From Amorphochlora amoebiformis (taxonomy: Eukaryota > Cercozoa > Chlorarachniophyceae), in NCBI GenBank assembly GCA_054601695.1, contig BAAHQB010000001.1:620001-684000 (forward strand): 64,000 nt of DNA, written 5' to 3'. The position numbers and the translations under genes were made by a program. Below, piece after piece: positions 1-64,000 of this stretch (the stretch's first letter is position 1; every line of letters starts with the position of its first letter). The notes beneath the pieces were generated by a model, which searched no databases, had not been told where the DNA came from, and saw only the letters and a program-made list of their open reading frames with translations.

Positions 1-134
1 TAATATGTTTGTGTATGTATGTATAGAGGTATGTTTGTATACAGTGTTTTTATAAGATGTGTGTGTATATAAATTGCATATATACATACATACACCCATA
101 CATACACACATATTTATAAATTAATAATATATAC

Positions 135-172
<38 letters not shown>

Positions 173-184
173 TCATGCACACAT

Positions 185-238
<54 letters not shown>

Positions 239-373
239 TGTATATTATATATATAATATATATATATATATATATTTTTATATACATTGTCGTATATGTA
301 TGTATACAAGTATGTACAAAGATAAATATATATATATATATATGTAATATATTCTGTAACAGATACGTACATG

Positions 374-408
<35 letters not shown>

Positions 409-600
409 CACATATATATATACCTATTATATGCACATATATAAATATATATTATAGGGATAGTGGTGTGACATGTCATATATCCATAAAATATACAGTA
501 TTACGTTAAGATATGTTTATAATCAACATGTAAATATATAAACATACATATATCTATATATATATATATATATATATAGATATATGTATGTATGTATAAG
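1..600. other. AT-microsatellite sequence, presumably intron of the serine dehydratase gene
   Basis: This stretch is (AT)n, (CA)n and (TG)n sequence with no exon I can recognise. It lies directly upstream of the first visible serine dehydratase exon, whose acceptor is the AG at 599-600, so it is most simply the 3' part of an intron. The missing N-terminal part of that protein, including the GPSSSHT-type motif of the beta domain, should lie to the left of the window. Confidence 0.6.
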
Positions 601-14568
<13,968 letters not shown>

Positions 14569-15037
14569 TTTTGTGATCATCTATATCATCTTCGGGCCGG
14601 CCGGAGAATTTTTTAGATGCCCACGCATATTGTGTTGTTGTTGCTATCAATTTTAATGTGGTCACGGCCATAGCTGCAAATATATCAGCTGCGCGCGTAG
14701 AAGCCAATAGCTCTCCGTGACTTACAGTACATGTAAATTATTGTCGGATGACTAGAATAGATCTAGTAGATGCCACTAGGACATACTAAGTTAAAGCTTT
14801 GAGGAATATCAATTTTTGAATCAATGTATCTAGTACTAGTAGTAACTACTAGAACTAGAGTATATATAAAATAATATTTTACTCACGGCTGGTACAGGTA
14901 CGATCCATTTTATTTACCCCCTAGAGCTATCATTAACTAGTTAATCACGTTAATCACATAATGAAACTCTCAAAATCTCTGAAATTGACAACCAGACAAC
15001 CGTCATAATTAATTGTAACGAGCATAGCTACTTAACA

Positions 15038-15075
<38 letters not shown>

Positions 15076-15142
15076 TAGCTAGACTAGCCAGTAACCAAAA
15101 TCTACACTGTTACAGTACTAGTATCCACACAGTCTCGAAGAG
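14569..15142. other. Tail-to-tail intergenic region between the serine dehydratase and TAF8-like genes
   Basis: This is 574 bp between two stop codons. Unlike the introns it is mostly complex sequence, with many CTAG and ACTAG motifs (for example ctagtactagtagtaactac near 14829-14850) and only one short (AT)n at 15042-15075. It should hold both 3' UTRs. I see no clear AATAAA signal and no other gene. Confidence 0.7.
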
Positions 15143-24817
<9,675 letters not shown>

Positions 24818-25040
24818 TGCCCCAACCCAGGAAAAACAAAAAAATCATTTCTTCTATCCTTATAGATCTGTCTCACCCTCTTCTACCCAATGGAATATTG
24901 TTTAGGTCAAAAGGGCGGGAGGAACTCGCACATGCTTCGGGGTCAGTCAACGACCACGGGGCCGACAAATATTTTTCCAAAGAATCCCGGAATCCAAGGA
25001 AACAAGAAAGGCCAACCAGGGTGACGAGCTTCGCGCGCTC
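24818..25040. promoter_or_regulatory. Head-to-head (bidirectional) promoter interval, TAF8-like / MRE11
   Basis: Only 223 bp separate the two divergent start codons. The interval is complex sequence without microsatellite. It holds a CCCAATGG (CCAAT-type) motif near 24888-24895 and a GGGCGGGA (GC-box-like) motif near 24914-24921. I see no clear TATA box. That it serves both genes is inferred from the spacing. Confidence 0.6.
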
Positions 25041-38603
<13,563 letters not shown>

Positions 38604-38816
38604 GGTCGAGGGTTCATTGGCGCTAGAATCTATTCATTGCCGAGGAATTAATATTTTTTGTTTTCTTTTCGGATTTCGATAATTTGATATGTGAGATATC
38701 ACCTGTATTTTTTAACATATCTCCCCATATCCATTTTCGGATATATGATCATCTCTCCGAATTATTTATTCTTCGGATGGAGACCTAAAGCCCAGGCCGT
38801 GTCCTTGGCTGAGAGA
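38604..38816. promoter_or_regulatory. Head-to-head (bidirectional) promoter interval, BAR-SH3 / MPP10
   Basis: 213 bp lie between divergent start codons, of complex sequence without microsatellite. It contains cattggcg (a reverse CCAAT) near 38614-38621 and a T-rich stretch at 38650-38665. As in the other two head-to-head intervals no strong TATA box is evident. The shared promoter is inferred from the short distance. Confidence 0.6.
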
Positions 38817-55743
<16,927 letters not shown>

Positions 55744-56844
55744 CTACGATGACTTCATGTCGACAAGTTCCTTGCGACGAAACAAGACAGGGCCAGTGAG
55801 TTTGGCCACTTTTCCCTCTTTGTTAAACTTCTTCTCACGTTTTTCCCACATGCTGACCGCCCGCTTTCTGTCCCATGCCAGCCCAAGCATGACACAGACA
55901 TCGATGAAAAGCTTGGTGGGATTGAACTGCTGGCTAATGCCCAGCTCGCTTGCAGAGTAGTCGAAAGGAAAAGCGTGGTGCCAGTTATGCCAACCCTCGC
56001 CGATTGCTGCGATGGAGACCCAACCGTTCTCTGCTGGGTTGGATTGGGGATCGTAAGGACGGGATCCCCACAAATGGGCGGCACTATTGACCAGCCAGGT
56101 GAAGTGCAGCACCATCATGTAGCGAAATGCTCCAGCGACCCACAGGCCGGTCCAGAAATTTTCTCCCCAATTCATGGATACCAACCCAGGGAAGACGAAA
56201 CACATGAATAAGGCAAACCACGGGTCAAGTTTCCTCTGAAGCATGACAACTGGATCATTGTAGAGATCATCGAAGTTGATCTTCATGCCCGCCTCCTTGA
56301 CCTCTTTGGCTTTCTTGACGTACAACCAACCCATATGAGCAAAAAAGAAACCTCGAAGAGCGTTATGGGGGTCGGCAGGAGTCTCAGAGTGTTTGTGATG
56401 CACCCTGTGGTCGCGTGACCAATGAAGAATGGATCCTTGGTTTGCAATCGAATTCGCGAGCATAAGGAAAACCCGAACGGGGAGGCTTGCCTTGTACGAG
56501 CGATGTGACCATAACCGGTGCGCTCCTGCAGTGATTCCCAATCCACTAATGGGCCACAAGATAAAGCCCCAGAGGAGTGTTTGCCAGTGTGCATTGAATA
56601 TGTATGCGAACCCGATAACACCCCATATGTGAACTAACGTGATATAGATGCCCATGGGCCAGTTGATCTCATCCCAGTGAGAATTGAGCTGATGGATAGC
56701 GTATATCATCAGCGGAGCGGTGACACACGTGGCGATCAGAAGTGGGCCAAGCCAAAGAAAGTTGAACCCACTCTCCAGCAGGTATGCACCGAAACCCGCA
56801 TGGACGACGAAGAGGCTAATGAGTGTCACCCAGTTGTTTGGCAT
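55744..56844 (-). other. Delta-9 desaturase module 3 of the fusion (C-terminal)
   Basis: Residues 1377-1742, wholly inside the last exon and without any intron. Histidine boxes: HRLWSH at 1485-1490, HRVHH at 1522-1526, and HNWHH at 1662-1666, with [13 protein letters not shown] between the second and third. It lies downstream of a short linker ([13 protein letters not shown]) and ends with [12 protein letters not shown] before the stop. All metal-ligand histidines of the family are present, so it is predicted active. Confidence 0.9.
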
Positions 56845-57999
56845 GACGCTCTCTTGCCGGGGAAGCTTTGCCACGAGCTCCTTGCGTCGGAATAGCACAG
56901 GACCAGTGAGCTTGGCGAACTTGCCGTCCTCGTTGAATTTCTCCTCCCGCTTCTTCCACATGTTGGTTGCGCGCTTGCAGTCCCATGCCAGCCCAAGAAT
57001 AACGCATACGTCGATGAACAGCTTTGTGGGGTTGAACTGCTGGCTGATGCCCAGCTCACTAGCAGCATAGTCAAAGGGGAACGCGTGGTGCCAATTGTGC
57101 CAGCCCTCGCCGATAGCTGCGATGGAAACCCAACCATTCTCAGCAGGGTTGGACTGGGGATCATAAGGACGGGATCCCCAGAGATGAGCGGCACTATTGA
57201 CCAGCCAGGTGAAGTGCAGCACAATCATGTACCGGAAGGCTCCAGCAACCCAGAAACCAGTCCAGAATCTTTCTCCCCAATACAAAGAGACGAGTCCAGG
57301 GAAGACGAAGCACATGAATAGGGCGAACCATGGGTCTAGCATTTTTTGGAGCCAGACGACAGGATCGGAATAAAGGTCGTCGAAGTTTATCTTCTTGCCC
57401 GCCTCCTTAACTTCCTTGGCCTTCTTGACATAAAGCCAGCCCATGTGAGCGAAGAAGAAACCTGTGTATATAATATAGATTTGTAAACACGTGAAAATAA
57501 TATCAGAAAAAATTTAGTATTACATTATTAGTATATATATATACTTGAGAAAAAGTTTTTTCGTGTATCGTGTGTGTAGTGTGTAGTACACTCACACTTA
57601 TATATTTAAGAAATATATATTAACAATGTGTTACATTACATATTTACACGATTTGTATAAATACTTTTTATGATGTTTGCATTATTAGTATATATATATA
57701 TATGTACTTTAGAAAGGTTTTTTCATATACCAGATGTGTAGTATATTTACATTTATATATTTAAGAAAAAAATATATATTAACAATGTGTCACATTACAT
57801 ATTACACGTATACTTTTTATGATGTTTGCCTTATGTCATGTATATGTAAATATTGTGCTAATGATATATGTAATTTGTCTCTGCAAAATGAACTTCATAT
57901 ATATATATATATATATATTAATATATATATATATATATATATTAATATATATATATATATATGTAATAAAAATAAATAAATATATATATTTTTTTAGAT

Positions 58000-58050
<51 letters not shown>

Positions 58051-58077
58051 TACATATTATATATATATATATATAAA

Positions 58078-58155
<78 letters not shown>

Positions 58156-58346
58156 TATATTCACATGGGTGTACATGACTATACATGTATGGATATTAAC
58201 ATATACATATATAAATTGGACGTATATATCTACGTTATACATTAAAGAAATAAATACACGCGTGCACATAAATGTGCATGTATTGATATTGACATGTCCA
58301 TATATAAATTGTACATAAATATCTATGTAATATATTTAAAGAAATG

Positions 58347-58388
<42 letters not shown>

Positions 58389-59726
58389 CATGTATATATA
58401 TGTACATATAAATATGAGATGTTATGAATTTACTATCTTCTAGTTCGGATCACACCTCGGAGTGCGTTGTGGGGATCGGCTGGAGTCTCAGAATGCTTGT
58501 GGTGAACCCTGTGGTCACGGGACCAATGGAGAATGGATCCTTGATTGGCGATCGAGTTGGCTAACATGAGAAACGTGCGAAGTGGGAGTCCAGCTTTATA
58601 AGAGCGATGTGACCATAGACGGTGAGCCCCGGCGGTAATACCAAGACCACTAATCGGCCAAAGAATAAAACCCCAAAGTAACGTTTGCCACTGCGCAGAG
58701 AAGATGTAAGCAAAACCGATGAAACCCCAGACGTGAACCAGGGTTATATAGGTACCCATGGCCCAGTTAATATCGTTCCAGTGAGTCTTTGCCTGCTCAC
58801 GTACAATCCTGACGAGTCTTGCTAACGGACTGAAGAGAAAGTAGGCAAGGACAATGCCAGCGAGCGCGATAGCCACCTTCGATCCATTCTCTAGCGCGGC
58901 TGCCACCGCAATTACGAAACAGATGCCAAGGACGATGGTAGAGTCGGAGAGTTTGGTATCACTACTCTTATTTTGCTGCTGTTTCTGGTCGAGCAGTTTC
59001 TTCTCGTCCATCATCTTTTTCTCTTCTACTAGCTCCTTACGACGGAACAGAAGAGGGCCAGTCAACTTAGCATACTTGCCCTCGTCGTTGAACTTTTTCT
59101 CCCGCTTCTTCCACATGGTGGTCGCTCGCTTGCAGTCCCAAGCAAGACCAAGCATGACACAAACGTCGATGAAAAGCTTGGTAGGGTTGAACTGCAGGCT
59201 AATACCCAACTCACTAGCAGCGTAGTCAAAAGGGAAAGCGTGATGCCAATTGTGCCAACCCTCTCCGATTGCAGCGATGGACACCCATCCGTTCTCCGAA
59301 GGGTTGGACTGGGGATCGTAAGGACGGGATCCCCAGAGATGAGCAGCACTATTGACCAGCCAGGTGAAGTGCAACACAATCATATAGCGAAGAGCACCAG
59401 CAACCCAGAAGCCAGTCCAGAAGCTCTCTCCCCAGTAGAGCGAGAAGAGTCCTGGGAAGACGAAGCACATGAACAAGGCGAACCATGGGTCAAGTTTCTT
59501 CTGGAGCATGACGACGGGATCGTTGTAGAGGTCGTCGAAGTTTATTTTCTTGCCCGCCTCTCTGACCTCCTTGGCTTTCTTCACATAAAGCCAGCCCATG
59601 TGTGCAAAGAAAAAACCTGATTGTGTTTACGCTTAAGACTTAATTTTTGAACACTATTTACATATATATATATATATATATATAAAATATGTATATATAT
59701 ATATATATCACTATCTACATATATAT

Positions 59727-59760
<34 letters not shown>

Positions 59761-59762
59761 AT

Positions 59763-59804
<42 letters not shown>

Positions 59805-59806
59805 TC

Positions 59807-59849
<43 letters not shown>

Positions 59850-59991
59850 AGTATATCTAACATATAAATAACTAGTACATGGAACTATATGCGTGTGAAC
59901 TGATATTATATTTTGCACTTAAAATAGGTATGTATATTTAATTATGGACATATATTACATAACCTCATTATAAATAAATAAATACATACAT

Positions 59992-60038
<47 letters not shown>

Positions 60039-60771
60039 TGTATAAATATGAATTTACATACATTCATATTGTACGGATGCATGTTCTCAGGTATACATGT
60101 AAGAGTTTCACCTCGTAGAGCATTGTGGGGGTCGGCTGGAGTCTCAGAGTGCTTGTGGTGAACCCTGTGGTCACGAGACCAGTGGAGAAGAGATCCTTGG
60201 TTTGCGATCGAGTTGGCAAGCATGAGAAATACGCGAAGAGGAAGGCTAGCCTTGTAAGAGCGGTGTGACCAAAGCCGGTGGGCACCAGCAGTGATACCGA
60301 GCCCGCTAATTGGCCACAGAATGAATCCTGAAATGTAAGGTAAAAGGAGGTCATTTCTAGTAAGCGATATCACACTGTTATTGATAGGTTGTATGTGTTA
60401 CCCCAAAGAAGAGTCTGCCACTTGGCTTCGAACATGTAGGCAAATCCTATCACTCCCCAGATGTGAACCAGAGTGATGTAAGTTCCCATTGGCCAGTTGA
60501 TCTCCTCCCAATGATCATTGATTTGCTCTCTCACAAACGTAAAACCGTCGTTGAGCCTCGTGGAGAAAAACAGGGTGAGGATAAGGGGGATGCAAGCGGT
60601 GATCCAGTAGCGTTGAAAAGTCATAACGAGGAATACGGCTGCGGCGACGTAGAGAACAAGATCTCGCCAGCCCTACATTTAATATTAAATCAGGGGTATT
60701 GATATTATATATAAATATATTTTAGTTTTAAACATATTTATTCAGATATATATATATATATATTTATGTAT

Positions 60772-60802
<31 letters not shown>

Positions 60803-60878
60803 AGATATGAAGATCTATTTAGTTTATACACATAGCATATATATTTATATATATATATATATTATATATATATATATG

Positions 60879-60942
<64 letters not shown>

Positions 60943-60972
60943 ACATATGTATCGATTGTAAAAGATTGACTG

Positions 60973-61048
<76 letters not shown>

Positions 61049-63206
61049 AAATATGTATTACATGTATAAGTACATGTATATGTATACATGAATTTTTTAG
61101 TGTGCTGAAGGAGAAAAGGGAGGGGAAAATTGGGGAAAAGATTTAGGTAGCTTACCTTCCAGAGAATCATCTCTCGCATGACAATTTCAGCAGCCTCATT
61201 ATAGAAATCGACGATCTGCTGGATAGGATTGGTGAATCCGATCCTCTTCTGCACGTTGCGAACCGCGTCCTTCCCGAAGATCTGGTCAACCGTGCGTTTT
61301 AGTTGGTCGAGGGGCACCGTTCGAAGGGTGTGGAGATCCTGTCTGATCTGCTCTGTCTCGTTCTCCACAAGCTTCCTGAGTTGCGGATAGAGCAACATGT
61401 ACGATGGGCGGGTTTCCCTGGAACTGAAGGTTCCCATCTTGTAATGCATCCAGAGGAATGGGAGAAGCCAGTACTTAACGACGCCGCTGATACCTGTTGT
61501 GTAAGTCATGATCGGGAAAAACAATCCGATGAAAGTCCAGACGAACACGTGAGAGATCGAGATGCCGTACAGCTTCTTAAGAAGACGAGTCGACCACGGG
61601 GCACCTTGTCCAACATTGCGGACGACTGCAGAGAAGGGTCGAAGAAGAGGCAGGAGAATGATGGTGCCCACTACACGGTTTAGGAATGAGGAGCGGAATA
61701 GTGCTTGCTCACAACAATTTTGGCCCATAATGTAGAGCCAGGACATGGCCGAAGACGTGATGAGGACCCCTACGGGGAGGAAATACCACGGCAGAGTTCT
61801 TATGCAAAGAATTCCGACGACGGCACACATGAAGGTCTTAAATATCATCGTAGCGCCTGGACCAGCGCGCGGATCTTTTTTGTTTTTCATGACGTAATTT
61901 TGAATAAAGAAGTTGGCAAACAATCCCAAGTATATGCAGTACATTATGATGCAGTGCATCTCCGAGGACATGGTACCGTCGCAGGGAGATCCTGAATATC
62001 GCTGAAGTAACACGTACCCAGAGGAGGCCAAGACGATGACGAACTGCACGATCTGAAGGAAGGTGATCGGCCAGCGGAGAGTCTTACAGGGACGGGTGAG
62101 GTACATGTAGATGGCGATGTGGCAGAAGCAGTTGAGACCAGCGCAAAGGAGATCCAGTGAGTGATTACTGCTGTTAGCATGCATGACGAGTGATGCGGTG
62201 CTGAAGTGGTGGAAGATATGAAGCCACCAGATCGGGCGCTTGGCGAGTACTGTTAGGAAGGTGTCGAAGAGCTCCATGATCTTGGTCAAGTAAAACATGT
62301 ACATCGTGAACGAAACTAAACCAGACGATGATGTTTGCGGTCGATGGCAGAGGAAAGCGTCAGCGGACGAAAACCGGTTTTCGAGAATGCCCCCGGCGAT
62401 AAGTAGAATGAGCATTATGATTGAAAAGATACACATGCTGACGTTGTGAATGAAGCAGACGGAGCTGTGCCAGCTGGGCTTCTTCTTGTTGTGCATCACG
62501 ACGCTCGCGAGTAGGAGTAATGCGGCGCAGGCCGCGTGGATTCCGAAAGCAAATTCCATGCTTGTAAAGGGCACCCCGGGGTTGTTCCATGAGAAATTGG
62601 AAATTTTTTCTTGAAGCGTTGCCAGGGAGAAGTTTTCTAGAACAATCTATGGTGATGAAAACTTTAGTACGTGTACTGGTGGAGGGACGGTAAATGTTAC
62701 CATGTTATATAAAGGACGAAGCCAGCCTATACTGCCAATAACGCCGGCAGCGAGGACACTCAAGAGCAGCGCCAAAAGAGGCACCTTGACCTCAGTTTTG
62801 CTATCCGCCTGGCGTAGTCGTTACATCAGTCTTACTCTATTGACCAGAGCATTTTTTTACGTACCTCTTTGAAAGGTTGCCAGCTCAGATGGTCGCGCGC
62901 AATTCCTTTGATATCGGATATCCTGAGAACAAAGCAAAACTCGTTGGATGAAAGATATTCAACCTAGGCATGAGGTTCAAACCCCCCCAAACCCACTCAC
63001 CAGACGAATATTCCAGCGACAATCCACACGATGGGGGCAATCCAAGGCATCAACATGGTGGCTCCGCTTAAGGCCAAGAGGACGATAGAAACCATCAGGT
63101 ATCCAGCGCCTCCCTTTCCAAATTCTTCTTTATTTCTTATCTTGCCCGAGAGATTTCCCCTTTTGACCCTCACGCTCGCCATCTTTGTCTCGGCATCGAA
63201 AACCAT
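55744..63206 (-). CDS. Fatty acid elongase / inactive desaturase-like / triple delta-9 acyl-CoA desaturase fusion protein, 8 exons, 1742 residues
   Basis: One reading frame joins an ELO elongase to three stearoyl-CoA desaturase modules. Exons in transcript order: 63206-63001, 62922-62865, 62808-62701, 62646-61156, 60672-60402, 60327-60112, 59616-58456, 57461-55744 (TAG). All junctions are GT-AG and in phase. Residues 1-124 are a membrane N terminus of unknown function; 125-381 ELO; 390-540 a desaturase-like domain lacking histidine boxes; 622-979, 1010-1366 and 1377-1742 three delta-9 modules, each with [18 protein letters not shown] and [18 protein letters not shown] enzymes condense malonyl-CoA with acyl-CoA and SCD enzymes insert a delta-9 double bond, both in the ER membrane; they are normally separate proteins of about 300-360 residues. 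No cytochrome b5 domain is seen, so electrons must come from a separate b5. Exon 4 crosses from ELO into the inactive domain without a break, and exons 7 and 8 each cross a module boundary, so the fusion is physical in the DNA. Introns 1-3 are 54-78 bp; the rest contain AT arrays. Confidence 0.92.
56875..58939 (-). other. Delta-9 desaturase module 2 of the fusion
   Basis: Residues 1010-1366, split by one intron (57462-58455) at the Gly codon of [10 protein letters not shown]. Boxes: HRLWSH 1115-1120, HRVHH 1152-1156, HNWHH 1292-1296. It is preceded by a charged linker ([20 protein letters not shown]) that separates it from module 1. All histidine ligands are intact. Confidence 0.9.
57525..58350 (-). 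repeat. Two tandem duplications inside a fusion-gene intron
   Basis: A unit of about 150 bp (attattagtatatatatata ... ttaacaatgtgt ... actttttatgatgtttgc) occurs at about 57525-57680 and 57681-57832. A second unit (acatgtatggatattaacat ... tatctacgttatacattaaa) occurs near 58180-58250 and again, diverged, near 58275-58345. Both are in the intron between 57461 and 58456 and contain no splice site or code. Confidence 0.8.
59030..60672 (-). other. Delta-9 desaturase module 1 of the fusion
   Basis: Residues 622-979 over three exons. Boxes: HRLWSH 728-733, HRVHH 765-769, HNWHH 905-909, all intact. One intron (59617-60111) interrupts the same Gly codon ([10 protein letters not shown]) as in module 2; a second (60328-60401) falls at [12 protein letters not shown]. 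The upstream part ([19 protein letters not shown]) differs from the other modules, whereas the catalytic core is nearly identical. Confidence 0.9.
61399..61851 (-). other. Desaturase-like domain with all histidine boxes lost
   Basis: Residues about 390-540, between the ELO domain and module 1. The text [20 protein letters not shown] aligns by eye with the W-x-x-GHECGHxAFS region of delta-12/omega-type membrane desaturases, but the histidines are replaced (QNCCEQ at 433-438). [20 protein letters not shown] and [20 protein letters not shown] resemble the following LLVPYFSW and YYxxPYLxxNxWLxLITxLQHT regions, again without HxxHH. A helical segment ([19 protein letters not shown]) follows. The identity of this domain is my inference; the loss of the boxes, if it is correct, is plain. 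Confidence 0.55.
61876..62646 (-). other. ELO-type fatty acid elongase domain of the fusion
   Basis: Residues 125-381. It starts with [10 protein letters not shown] and has the ELO signatures in order: [20 protein letters not shown] (K-x-x-E-x-x-D-T), the HxxHH box as HIFHH (H267, H270, H271), [20 protein letters not shown], and a last membrane segment [19 protein letters not shown]. Multiple hydrophobic segments fit the seven-helix fold. The catalytic residues look intact. Confidence 0.9.
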
Positions 63207-63374
63207 AGTTTCCGCGGTTCTCTTGGTGATGGTGGGCTGTGAGGCGTGCTGCGACGTACTTGGCTTGTGTCAACTGCGACGTGTCAGCCCCGTTATTGCT
63301 GGTCAATATCCGTCAATGACGGGTAATATCGGTTGATACCCTATATTCCATTCCTCTTCCATCTCTAAAGTCTT
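63207..63374. promoter_or_regulatory. Head-to-head (bidirectional) promoter interval, fusion gene / unknown gene
   Basis: 168 bp lie between the divergent start codons at 63206 (-) and 63375 (+). It is complex, moderately GC-rich sequence without microsatellite, with gcgacgt repeated (63249-63255 and 63272-63278) and gtcaatatccgtcaatgacg near 63301-63320. Sharing by both genes is inferred from the spacing. Confidence 0.55.
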
Positions 63375-64000
63375 ATGGCAGAATCGCCTAAAATACAGAA
63401 TCCAAAAGTTCGAACTGTGGATGGAGCACGGCGGGAACAAGCTGCACCTTCAACCCCCCCCCCGGAGAGTGCTATTGCAGATAGAGTTTATTTCGGACCC
63501 CGTGTCTCCCTTTAGGTTAGATTTTTACTGATATTTCTCGTCTTTGGGATAAGAATCCTTCAACCAAAGTCCAAACATCCGACGGCCAGCAACCCTGGAA
63601 TGGATCTCAAGTAACGTTGGACACTAGGATGACAATCATCCGTTGCAAAATCAAGGTAAATTCTTAACACTCAATTTATTAGTATGTATAATTGGATAGA
63701 TTGAACTAACTGCGCGTCACCATGTCCAGTGACATGCTGTCGGGTCAACCTTGGACCGGCTAAGTCTGTAGTACTCTGTACCAATGTATGTCGCGTCAGC
63801 TGACGGTCTCCATTCTTCGGAAGCGATTAAGAGACGATCAGATCGTGGCTAGTGGGATGATCGCGGGGCATTGGCTGCCACCCAATAAGCGATTGAAGGA
63901 CTCCATGACGGATGTTGAAGACTCTCGAATCAGCAACCACAAGAAAACTAGGGTCTTGGAGGAAAAAACGATTAAACTAAGCGCTGAAATTGAGTTCTTC
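63375..64000 (+). CDS. Unrecognised protein, 5' part, at least three exons, runs off the window
   Basis: I do not recognise this gene. The likely exons are 63375-about 63504 (MAESPKIQNPKVRTVDG..., donor uncertain, CCCCGT/gtctcc or AGA/gttta), 63554-63655 (NPSTKVQTSDGQQPWNGSQV to MTIIRCKIK, donor AAG/gtaaat) and 63800-64000 (LTVSILRKRLRDDQIVASGM ... EEKTIKLSAEIEFF, open at the edge). Exons 2 and 3 join in phase 0. The last exon is rich in charged residues (KRLRDD, NKRLKDSMTDVEDS). The whole stretch is complex sequence without microsatellite, as in the 5' ends of the other genes, and it keeps the alternating strand pattern. Confidence 0.5.

Noticed and set aside
55755-57321. Several open frames on the + strand opposite the desaturase modules
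   Set aside because: They are antisense shadows of a conserved coding sequence, repeated at the matching place in each module, with no similarity or splice support of their own.

Overview
This window is nuclear DNA of a eukaryote, most likely a unicellular one; I cannot name the lineage. The evidence is genes in many small exons with GT-AG introns and the standard code (TAA, TAG and TGA all end genes), interstitial TTAGGG/CCCTAA telomere-like arrays, tRNA-derived SINE-like elements, and eukaryote-only proteins (TAF8, MPP10, a BAR-SH3 protein). Most non-coding sequence is (AT)n and related (TG)n, (GA)n and (CT)n microsatellite, and most long open frames in it are meaningless Tyr/Ile, Arg/Glu or Ser/Leu repeats. 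The real genes are short exons hidden between the arrays. I joined them by protein family similarity, splice sites and reading phase; every model keeps an open frame to a stop or to the window edge.

Layout: (1) 601-14568 (+), iron-sulfur L-serine dehydratase, 22 visible exons, 5' end outside the window. (2) 15143-24817 (-), TAF8-like TFIID subunit, 10 exons. (3) 25041-30399 (+), MRE11 nuclease, 10 exons. (4) 32304-38603 (-), BAR-SH3 protein of amphiphysin/Rvs167 type, 15 exons. (5) 38817-53993 (+), MPP10 of the U3 processome, 28 exons. (6) 55744-63206 (-), a 1742-residue fusion of a fatty acid elongase (ELO), a desaturase-like domain without its histidine boxes, and three complete stearoyl-CoA (delta-9) desaturase modules, 8 exons. 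(7) 63375-64000 (+), 5' part of an unrecognised gene. Strands alternate strictly: the three head-to-head pairs are separated by only about 170-225 bp, and the tail-to-tail gaps are 0.6-1.9 kb and have their own CTAG/ACGT-rich composition.

The most striking item is gene 6, a single chain that would put chain elongation and three delta-9 desaturation sites in one ER membrane protein. The second theme is intron biology. Introns grow by microsatellite expansion, which spares the first introns of most genes. At five places a tandem duplication has copied a splice site, and once also most of an exon, leaving decoys. Telomere-like repeats in introns mostly lie with CCCTAA on the sense strand before 3' splice sites, where they supply pyrimidines and CTAAC branch-point-like motifs.
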